Shown: piece after piece, positions 1 to 6,307 of the stretch
Layout: the number at the start of each line of letters is the position of its first letter
How positions within the stretch are numbered: the stretch's first letter is position 1
Assembly (NCBI GenBank): GCA_964651495.1
Contig: CAZYWP010000044.1
Span: 1-20,448, forward strand
Direction of reading: 5' to 3'
Length of the DNA: 20,448 nucleotides
Origin: CAZNVB01 sp964651495
GTDB taxonomy: Bacteria > Acidobacteriota > Aminicenantia > Aminicenantales > UBA8522
The notes under the pieces: generated by a model
The model's database searches: none
The model's input: only the letters and a program-made list of their open reading frames with translations
What the model was told of the DNA's origin: nothing
Made by a program: the position numbers and the translations under genes

Positions 1-2
1 AG

Positions 3-77
3 TGCCCCTGGCCGGACTCGAACCAGCGACACAGGGATTAGGAATCCCTTGCTCTATCCATACTGAGCTACAGGGGC
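3..77 (-). tRNA. tRNA-Arg (anticodon CCT)
   Basis: The minus strand folds as a full cloverleaf. The acceptor stem is GCCCCTG with CAGGGGC, the D-stem is GCTC/GAGC, the anticodon stem AGGGA/TCCCT carries the loop TTCCTAA, and the T-stem GCTGG/CCGGC carries loop TTCGAGT. The anticodon CCT is at 40-42 and reads AGG, so this is an arginine tRNA. The discriminator base is A. The next bases are CT, so CCA is not encoded and must be added by a CCA-adding enzyme. A strong promoter match lies just upstream at 89-117. Confidence 0.96.
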
Positions 78-88
78 ACCTGTCGAAA

Positions 89-117
89 AATATACTCTAA
101 GCGGGCCGGATTTTCAA
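89..117 (-). promoter_or_regulatory. sigma70-like promoter of tRNA-Arg
   Basis: On the minus strand there is a -35 TTGAAA (112-117), a 17-nt spacer and a -10 TATATT (89-94). The predicted start is near position 82, about 5 nt before the mature tRNA end. It lies in the 43-bp gap after the channel gene, so the tRNA has its own promoter. Confidence 0.75.
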
Positions 118-120
118 ACC

Positions 121-1740
121 TTAGTCGCTCCGGCGGAAGCGGGAGACCAGCTTTTTCAGCCGTTCGAGGATGGAGCGCGGGTTGGTGCTGGCTTCGATGT
201 CCTGTTCCGACAGCTCCTTGATTTTGCGCAGAAAATCTTCGTTCTTCCGGTTGCGGGCGCTGACGACCTCGGCCATGACCTCGGCGACCTTGGAATTCCG
301 GCTCAACAAATGGGCGAAATCCTCCGCTTCGATCTCCAGCAGCTCGGAGTCCTCCTCAACAAACCCGGTGGCCGTCCTGGGAAGGCCGGTAAAAAGGGAC
401 ATCTCGCCGAAAATCCCTCCGGGCCCAATCTTGAAATCCGAGGTGTAGCGTTTCCCTTTTTCCTCATAGACGACTTCGCCTTTGATCATTCCTTTAGCTA
501 CGATATAGCAGGTGTCCCCTGTCCCGCCCTGTCGGAATAGCACTTCGCCCCGGGTAAAGACCTTTCGCTCGATCAGCCCGGCCAGCGCCCGGACTTCCTC
601 AGCCGGGACAACGAGCTCGCCGGCCTTCTCCCCTTCCCCGTAGCGCAGCAGGCTGGAATTCAACAGGTCATCGTAGGTCTTTTGTTTTTCCGACTCCGCT
701 TCTCTTGTCCGATCTTCCATCCGGACGGCCTGGACCACGTCCTTCACGCCTTCGGCCAGAGCGACCGGGACCTCGATTCCCTGCCGCTTGAACTTGTACC
801 AGATATGTCTGGCGACATCGCCGGTGATCGGGTCCTTGCGGGCGAAATCCGTCACCCAGTACTTGACAATATAGGAAATGCCGAGATCATCGTAACTGAG
901 GATATAAGCCTGGGGCGCGGGCGCGGCCAGGACATCGGGGACTTCGCCCGCGGCCTCCCGGAGCAGGTCGAAGACCACGGACGGAGGAGCGCTGAAGCTC
1001 ACCTTAAGAAGGATGGTCAGCGCCGTCTTTTTGTCCGGGCGAGAAAAGTTGATGATCATCTCCGACGCCGCGGAGCTATTGGGGATGATGACGACGTTGG
1101 TGGCTCGGTCGAGGACAAGCGTCTCCCGCCAGTTGGTGTCGAGCACCACTCCCTCGTGGGAACCGATCCGAACCCAGTCGCCGCGGCTGAAGGATTTAGT
1201 CAGGTTGAGCGAGATGCCGGCTAGGACGTTGCTCAGGACGCCCTGGAAGGCCAGGCCGATGATGGCCGTGAAGATGGCCGATGTGGCCAACAGGGGCGTG
1301 ATATTCACCCCCAGGATTCCCTTGAGGACGGTAAATAGGACAAGCAGGTAGATGACGATCAGAAGAAAGCCGTGGAGGACGCCGGGCATGGGGAAGGGAC
1401 GGCGCCGCCTCTCGTAGCGGAGCAGGACCCAGGCATCGACAACCCGGATCAAAAACAGCACGGCCAGGAAGACGACGGCGGCCTGGACATAATCATTGAT
1501 TTTCCCACTGAAGGAGAGGGCCTTTTTCAGCGCCTCCAACCTGAGGGCGAGGGCAATGAGAAGAAAAACGGCGGGAAGGCTGATATGAGAGAGAAAAGAG
1601 ATGAGAGGGTCGGCCTCGGAACCCTTGACTTTCTTGAGCAGCCGCCGCCATAAAAGGAACACAAGCGCGGCGACGCCGACGGCGGCAATCAGGACGAGAG
1701 GTTCCATGTAGAAAGGGCCTTGAGATGGGCTGGTGTTCAT
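121..1740 (-). CDS. MscS-family channel with C-terminal cyclic-nucleotide-binding domain
   Basis: A 539-residue inner-membrane protein. Five hydrophobic segments are visible (about residues 14-31, 52-68, 84-107, 121-143 and 147-180). The last is the Gly/Ala-rich pore helix of MscS, followed by the beta domain (about 181-240, containing RGDWVRIGSHEGVV). A cNMP-binding domain covers about 384-482, with the phosphate-binding cassette FGEMSLFTGLPRTAT at 444-458 including the expected Glu446 and Arg455. This is the layout of the bacterial cyclic-nucleotide-gated (bCNG) branch of the MscS superfamily, in which the ligand is thought to gate the pore. The ATG start has an AGAGGA ribosome site 6 nt upstream. 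It lies 147 bp downstream of the MBL hydrolase and in the same orientation as the cyclase, the likely source of its ligand. Ion selectivity and ligand (cAMP or cGMP) cannot be read from sequence. Confidence 0.92.
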   Translation of the reverse strand: MNTSPSQGPFYMEPLVLIAAVGVAALVFLLWRRLLKKVKGSEADPLISFLSHISLPAVFLLIALALRLEALKKALSFSGKINDYVQAAVVFLAVLFLIRVVDAWVLLRYERRRRPFPMPGVLHGFLLIVIYLLVLFTVLKGILGVNITPLLATSAIFTAIIGLAFQGVLSNVLAGISLNLTKSFSRGDWVRIGSHEGVVLDTNWRETLVLDRATNVVIIPNSSAASEMIINFSRPDKKTALTILLKVSFSAPPSVVFDLLREAAGEVPDVLAAPAPQAYILSYDDLGISYIVKYWVTDFARKDPITGDVARHIWYKFKRQGIEVPVALAEGVKDVVQAVRMEDRTREAESEKQKTYDDLLNSSLLRYGEGEKAGELVVPAEEVRALAGLIERKVFTRGEVLFRQGGTGDTCYIVAKGMIKGEVVYEEKGKRYTSDFKIGPGGIFGEMSLFTGLPRTATGFVEEDSELLEIEAEDFAHLLSRNSKVAEVMAEVVSARNRKNEDFLRKIKELSEQDIEASTNPRSILERLKKLVSRFRRSD

Positions 1741-1824
1741 CGTCTATCCTCTCGGATAATTGAATTCCTCAGGCAAGCGTCTTAGCGAGCCGTAGGAGAA
1801 AAACTTCTCTTGATCCCAAAAACA

Positions 1825-1858
1825 GAGATTGCTTCGTCGCAAAGCTCCTCGCAACGAC
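1825..1858. repeat. Intergenic dispersed-repeat-like sequence
   Basis: The 147-bp gap between the channel and the MBL gene holds a 34-nt sequence which, on the minus strand, contains GTTGCGAGGAGC and GCGACGAAGCAATCTC. From general knowledge this resembles the common dispersed intergenic family with a TTGCGAGGAGCGAAGCGA-type core found in many bacterial genomes. Only one copy is in the window, so repetition is not shown here. A short inverted pair, GTCGCA (1836-1841) and TGCGAC (1860-1865), overlaps it. The rest of the gap shows no gene or clear promoter. Confidence 0.5.
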
Positions 1859-1887
1859 CTGCGACAATAATCCATATCGTGATCCTC

Positions 1888-2718
1888 TTATAATAAGTGC
1901 TCCTGAATCTCAAAGTACAGGCCTTCGCGGGCGGCCCCGGTGCGGCGGAATTCCCGCCTGGCCTGCCGTACTATCTCGTCGATGGCCCGGTCCTCGTGGT
2001 CGGGGTTGAAGTGGGAGAGCAGCAGGTTCCGGACACCCGCTGCCCGGGCCAGTTCCGTCCCGTGCTGCCAGGAGCTGTGGCCCCAGCCCTGGCGCCTGCG
2101 ATATTCTTCCGGGGTGAAGGTGGCGTCGCAGACAAAGTAGGCGGCGTCTAGGATGAACCCGGCCAGCCGCTCGTCCATCCCCTCGTCGGGAGGCTCGGTG
2201 TCGGTGGCGAAGACGATCCCGGCATCCTTTTCAGCGATCTTATAGGCCACGCTCCCCTGGGGGTGGTTGAGGGGACAGTGGGAAATCTCGAGTTTTCCGA
2301 TCGAAAGACTATCTTCCTCAAGTCTGACAAATGCCTTCGCCGCGCCCGTCTCCCGGAACGCGACCGGAAAATAGCGCCCGGTCAGCAGCCCGCCCAGCCA
2401 TTTTTCCGCTTCCTTCGGGAGAACGGGGGAATAGAAGGTGATCCGGGACCGCGCCGAGTAGAGCGGGGCGAAGAACGGAAGTCCGATGATGTGGTCGAGA
2501 TGAAAATGGGTCAAAAAAAGATGGATGTCGAGCGCGCGCGACCCGCTCCTGGCCATCAACCCATCGCCCAGCCGCCTGATCCCCGTCCCGGCATCGACGA
2601 TGATGAGGTCGCCGGCGGACGATTCCACGGCCGCGCAGGGAGTGTGCCCGCCATAATTAACGAAACTTTTCCCTGACACAGGCGCCGTCCCCCGCACGCC
2701 CCAGAATTCCACTCTCAT
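1888..2718 (-). CDS. MBL-fold metallo-hydrolase, possible cyclic-nucleotide phosphodiesterase
   Basis: A 276-residue cytoplasmic metallo-beta-lactamase-fold protein with no signal peptide. The metal-binding motif HFHLDH is at residues 71-76. Further likely ligands are His152 (NHPQG), Asp173 (ATDTEP) and His236 (LLSHFNPDH); GWGHSSW at 211-217 adds His214. The layout matches the RNase Z/PhnP-like branch (COG1235). HxHLDH followed by IIGL also partly matches the class II cyclic-nucleotide phosphodiesterase signature, but the following PFF does not complete it. It starts 15 bp after the cyclase stop, with a GAGGA ribosome site before the ATG, so it is almost certainly co-transcribed. That context makes cNMP hydrolysis an attractive but unproven role. 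Alternatives are hydrolysis of another phosphodiester or a general MBL activity. Confidence 0.85.
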   Translation of the reverse strand: MRVEFWGVRGTAPVSGKSFVNYGGHTPCAAVESSAGDLIIVDAGTGIRRLGDGLMARSGSRALDIHLFLTHFHLDHIIGLPFFAPLYSARSRITFYSPVLPKEAEKWLGGLLTGRYFPVAFRETGAAKAFVRLEEDSLSIGKLEISHCPLNHPQGSVAYKIAEKDAGIVFATDTEPPDEGMDERLAGFILDAAYFVCDATFTPEEYRRRQGWGHSSWQHGTELARAAGVRNLLLSHFNPDHEDRAIDEIVRQARREFRRTGAAREGLYFEIQEHLL

Positions 2719-2733
2719 TCGTCCTCTTCCTTA

Positions 2734-4836
2734 TTATTTATGCTTGAGCTCGAAAATACCGTTCCAGTCGGCAGGGGGCGGCGAGGCCTTGAGCTCCCGG
2801 CAGCGGGCGACGTACATCTCCGCTGCGCCGTCGCCCTCGAGCCGGGCGAAAAGCTCAGCAGCGCCGTCCCAGTCCCTGCGCTTGTAGGCCTCACGGGCCC
2901 GCTCGAAAAGGCTCAGCTTTTCCGTCTCCTCGGCCGCCACCCCTCCCCTCTCCCCGATGACTTCGTAAACAGAGACGGGCCTGGCCTTGCCGACCACCCG
3001 GATGGTATCGACCTCGCGCGCCACGATGGCCTCCCTGACCCGGGCGTGCGTTTCATCTCCCGCCAGGATAGTCACCCGGAAAAGCTTGGCAGCTCCCTCG
3101 AGCCGCGATGCCAGGTTGACCGTATCGCCCATGGCCGTGTAATCGAACCTCCGGCTCGACCCCATGTTTCCCACTACCGCCGGCCCGGAGTTCAGGCCGA
3201 TGCGCATGGCGAGGGGACGTCCGATCTTCTCGCTGAACCGCGGCCCCATCTCGGCCAGCCGCTTCCGGCACTGCAGCGCGGCCCGGCAGGCGCGCAGGGC
3301 GTGGTCGGGCTGGTCGAGCGGCGCGTTCCAGAAGGCAATGATGGCATCTCCTTCGTACTTATCGAGCGTCCCGCCGGAGGCGAGGATGATCTCGGTCATC
3401 TCGGAGAGATACTCGTTCAGGAGGTTGACCAGGTCCTCGGGCGAGAGGGCCTCCGAGATCGAGGTGAAACCGGCCACATCGGAGAAGAACGAGGTGATCT
3501 CCCGCTTCTCGCCGCCGAGTCGGAGGAGCGAAGGGTTGCGGATGATCCGGTCGATCACGTCCGGGCTGAGGTAATGGCGGAAAACGCCCTTGATAAACCG
3601 GCGCTGCTTCCCCTCGACGCTGTAGTTGAGAAGGGAGGCGCCGATAAAACCGGCCAGGACGGCGAACTCCGGGACGGCGAACTCGAGCCAGTACCCCGCA
3701 TAAAACGCCAGCCAGGCGGCGGCGCAGGGAAGAGCGAGAGAGAAAAGAAAAAACGGGACCTGCTGCCACATCTTCCGGAGCAGAGAGGCGCCTGCGGCGG
3801 TCAGCAGCGAAAAAAAGAAAAGCAGGCCGACGAAGACGGGCGGGTTTTGCGGCCGGATGAAATCCCGGCGCAAGATGTTGTCCAGGACCGTGGCATGGAT
3901 CTCTACGCCCGGGTAGACAGCGCTCAGCGGTGTCGGCCGGAGGTCGAGGATCCCGGCCGCGCTCCCGCCGATGAGCACGGTCTTCCCGCTGAACTCACCC
4001 GGGGGGATCTGCGGCTCGAGGCCCGACTCGAGCTGGGCCCAGGAGTTAATGACGGCCGCGATGGAATATGTCTTGTAGGTTCCCAACGGGCCGTAATAAC
4101 GGATGATCAGCCGGCCCGAATCGTCGAGGGGCAGGCCGGCCAGGTTTTCCGCGCCTCCCAGAAAGCGGGCCAGCGCCAGAGGAAGCGCGGGGATCAGAAG
4201 ATCCTGATAGATAAAAGCCAGGGGCAGCCGCCGGTAGACCCCGTCGCTGTCCGGCGAGAACAGGACGTTGCCGGCGCCCTTGGCCGCGCCGAGGAGCGCG
4301 TCCACCGGAAGGCTCGCCGACCGGGCGGAAGGGAACCGCGCCGGGACGGACTTTTCCGGAGAAATCGAAAACCTCTCCAGCATCCCGGACGGCGCCTCGT
4401 CCAGGGTCGCTTCAGTCCCGCTCAGGGAAAAGGGCAGGAAGACATTGCCCGCCCGCTCCATGGCCCGGGCGAAGTCCTCGTCATCCTCCACTCCGGCCCG
4501 GGAGCCCTCACTGAAGACGAGGTCGAAAAAGACCGCCCGGGCTCCGCCTGTCCGGAGGTAGTCCGTCACAGCCGAGTAAAGCTGCCGCGGCCAGGGCCAG
4601 GAGAGGCCCTGCTGCTTTTCATAAACGTCGAGGCTGTACTGGTCGATCAGGAAAATGGCGATGTCCCGGTTGGCCCGCGCCGGGTTGGCGAACAGGCGCA
4701 GCCTCAGGTCCCAGGACTTCCACTCCAGGGGCCGGGCGGCTTTCAGGCTGAAGAGCGCAAGAGCGAGAAGGAAGGCCCCGACTCCGACCAGGATCCCCCT
4801 GGCAAGCCTGTTGCGCCAAAAAGAATCAGAAAACAA
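2734..4836 (-). CDS. CHASE2-domain class III adenylate cyclase
   Basis: A 700-residue membrane cyclase. An N-terminal membrane helix (about 14-32) leads into an extracytoplasmic CHASE2 sensor domain (about 40-325, including DIAIFLIDQYSLD and ARAVFFDLVFSE). Three more helices follow (about 333-352, 358-380 and 385-404). The catalytic domain covers about 445-630. Visible active-site residues are metal aspartates Asp453 (FFSDVAGFTS) and Asp497 (GDAIIAFW), adenine-contact Lys493, Thr567 where class IIIa has Asp, and transition-state Asn574 and Arg578 (VNLASR). Lys/Thr is the class IIIb pattern, often bicarbonate-responsive. The tail (about 642-682) looks like a TPR-type helical pair. The start is TTG, because a stop codon lies three codons upstream in frame; two tandem TAA codons end the gene. 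It begins 18 bp after the M48 gene and ends 15 bp before the MBL gene. Product inferred to be cAMP. Confidence 0.94.
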   Translation of the reverse strand: MFSDSFWRNRLARGILVGVGAFLLALALFSLKAARPLEWKSWDLRLRLFANPARANRDIAIFLIDQYSLDVYEKQQGLSWPWPRQLYSAVTDYLRTGGARAVFFDLVFSEGSRAGVEDDEDFARAMERAGNVFLPFSLSGTEATLDEAPSGMLERFSISPEKSVPARFPSARSASLPVDALLGAAKGAGNVLFSPDSDGVYRRLPLAFIYQDLLIPALPLALARFLGGAENLAGLPLDDSGRLIIRYYGPLGTYKTYSIAAVINSWAQLESGLEPQIPPGEFSGKTVLIGGSAAGILDLRPTPLSAVYPGVEIHATVLDNILRRDFIRPQNPPVFVGLLFFFSLLTAAGASLLRKMWQQVPFFLFSLALPCAAAWLAFYAGYWLEFAVPEFAVLAGFIGASLLNYSVEGKQRRFIKGVFRHYLSPDVIDRIIRNPSLLRLGGEKREITSFFSDVAGFTSISEALSPEDLVNLLNEYLSEMTEIILASGGTLDKYEGDAIIAFWNAPLDQPDHALRACRAALQCRKRLAEMGPRFSEKIGRPLAMRIGLNSGPAVVGNMGSSRRFDYTAMGDTVNLASRLEGAAKLFRVTILAGDETHARVREAIVAREVDTIRVVGKARPVSVYEVIGERGGVAAEETEKLSLFERAREAYKRRDWDGAAELFARLEGDGAAEMYVARCRELKASPPPADWNGIFELKHK

Positions 4837-4854
4837 AGCGGCCTACAACAATCG

Positions 4855-5772
4855 TCACTTCACCCCGGCCAGACTCTGCTGGAATCTCTTCGTCCGGACC
4901 GGGTCCTCCACCGGGAGCTTTCCCATGCCGGCCGTCTTCGCCTTGGCTTTTTCGATCCTGTCCCCGGCCGCAGGATGGGTCTTGAACCAGCCCTTGGCCG
5001 AGGCGGTCGAAGAATCGCCCACCATGGTCTGGAGGAAATCCAGGAGGCCCTGAGGGGCATAGCCGATGGCAGCGGCGAATTTCACGGCCAGTTCGTCGGC
5101 CTCGTACTCGTACTTGCGATCGTATCCCCGCACGACGAGGGTCTCGACGATATCGCCCAGCGCGCCCTCGAAGACCTCGGTCAGCTGGGCCAGCTCTTCG
5201 GGTCCGTACCGGCGGGCCGCTTCCTTCCCGATTACCCGGAAGGCATCGACCAGGCGCGATTTCTTGATCGACTGCAGGCCGTGCCTGGCGCAGACATGTC
5301 CCACCTCGTGGGCCAGGATGGCGGCCAGCATCTCTTCGTTCCTGCACCGCTTGAGCAGCCCCTTGCTGACGAAAATGAACCCGCCCGGGGCGGACATGGC
5401 ATTGACTTCTTCCGTGTCCAGGACGAGGAATTGATACCCAACATAGGTTTCGGGACGGTCGGAATAATAGACGACGGCCTGGCCGACCGTGTTGAGATAG
5501 CGGGTCAGGGCTTCGTTGTCATAGGCCGGAAACTGGGAGAGGACCAGAGCGGCAACGGCACGCCCGATGTAATACTCTTCCTCTTCGGTGATATCAGCAA
5601 AGGTCGAGCGCACCGCTTCGCTCGTCTGGACGATGGCCTTTTTGTCGCTCTCCGAGATTTTTCCGGTCTGGGTCAGGATATCCGCTCCCTGCTGGACGGC
5701 GGAGCAGGAGGCCAGAAAGGATGCGGCAAGAAGCCCGAGGGCGAGATAGGCGACGGTCTTGCCGTTTTTCAT
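4855..5772 (-). CDS. M48-family metalloprotease, lipoprotein
   Basis: A 305-residue peptidase predicted to be anchored as a lipoprotein. The N-terminal signal ends in the lipobox LASC, with Cys23 as the lipidation site. The zinc-protease motif HEVGH is at 155-159 and the third ligand lies in EYEADELA (about 222-229), the M48/BepA-LoiP arrangement used for quality control of envelope proteins. I chose the ATG at 5772: it overlaps the upstream stop as ATGA, has GAGGTG about 6 nt before it, and gives a normal signal peptide starting MKNGKTVAYL. An in-frame ATG at 5787 would add five residues (MARCQ). Translation is probably coupled to the SH3 gene, and the cyclase follows after 18 bp. Confidence 0.93.
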   Translation of the reverse strand: MKNGKTVAYLALGLLAASFLASCSAVQQGADILTQTGKISESDKKAIVQTSEAVRSTFADITEEEEYYIGRAVAALVLSQFPAYDNEALTRYLNTVGQAVVYYSDRPETYVGYQFLVLDTEEVNAMSAPGGFIFVSKGLLKRCRNEEMLAAILAHEVGHVCARHGLQSIKKSRLVDAFRVIGKEAARRYGPEELAQLTEVFEGALGDIVETLVVRGYDRKYEYEADELAVKFAAAIGYAPQGLLDFLQTMVGDSSTASAKGWFKTHPAAGDRIEKAKAKTAGMGKLPVEDPVRTKRFQQSLAGVK

Positions 5773-6260
5773 TTGGCACCTCGCCATTCCCCGAGCTTCC
5801 CTTTCTTGATGAATTCCTCCACCTGGGCGGAGGGAATCTTGATCAGCAGCATCTTATCCACCCAGACGAAGCTCACCTCGGCGTGCTTAGCCCGGTAGCT
5901 CTCCTCGACCTGCTTGTTGAACCCCTTTCCGGCCAGGGCGACTTCGGAGGCCGAAGCCTGGGTCTTCAACCCCTTGTCCATGGCCAGCAGGTCGAACTTC
6001 TGGACCTGGACGGCGCTTGTATGAATCCAGCCGACGACACCCCCGGCAGTCCTGGCCTGGAGCCAGCCGTCGGGCTGACCCAAGATCTTCTCCAGCTTCT
6101 CCCCGGCCTTGAGGGCCTGGACGACGGGCGCGTAAAACTTGGGGCCGCTTCTGAGGTTTGTCGATTGGACTTTGACGATCAGGGTTTCGGCGAGCAGCAG
6201 GCAGACGCAGAGTGCTGCGAGGCCGATAAAAATAAGAAGAGAAGGAATTGGTCTTTTCAA
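5769..6260 (-). CDS. Secreted bacterial SH3-domain protein
   Basis: A 163-residue protein with an N-terminal hydrophobic signal or anchor (about residues 4-25) followed by a bacterial SH3 domain (about 28-85; STNLRSGPKFYAPVVQALKAGEKLEKI and GWLQARTAGGVVGWIH). The C-terminal half (about 90-163) is charged and I do not recognise it. Such SH3_3 domains usually bind peptidoglycan or a partner protein in the periplasm. The start is probably TTG at 6260: a near-perfect AAGGAGGT (6265-6272) lies 4 nt upstream of it. The GTG at 6266 is unlikely because it would overlap that ribosome site. The gene overlaps the M48 protease by 4 bp, so the pair may act together in the envelope. Confidence 0.86.
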   Translation of the reverse strand: MKRPIPSLLIFIGLAALCVCLLLAETLIVKVQSTNLRSGPKFYAPVVQALKAGEKLEKILGQPDGWLQARTAGGVVGWIHTSAVQVQKFDLLAMDKGLKTQASASEVALAGKGFNKQVEESYRAKHAEVSFVWVDKMLLIKIPSAQVEEFIKKGKLGEWRGAK

Positions 6261-6264
6261 CTGC

Positions 6265-6272
6265 ACCTCCTT
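6265..6272 (-). promoter_or_regulatory. Strong ribosome-binding site fixing a TTG start
   Basis: AAGGAGGT on the minus strand is followed by GCAG and then TTG (6258-6260). The site includes the base of the upstream in-frame GTG, so initiation at GTG is excluded in practice and TTG is favoured. Confidence 0.8.
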
Positions 6273-6307
6273 CGGAGTTTCATCATAAGGAAAAGGGACC
6301 GGCTAAG

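Noticed and set aside
1..80. tRNA-associated integration site (attachment site)
   Set aside because: No integrase and no direct repeat of the tRNA 3' end was noticed in the window; the tRNA 3' end faces off the window edge.
2740..5898. 1052-codon open frame on the plus strand
   Set aside because: It lies opposite the well-supported cyclase and M48 genes. Its translation is rich in Arg, Gly, Pro and Asp without domains, as expected from antisense of GC-rich codons.
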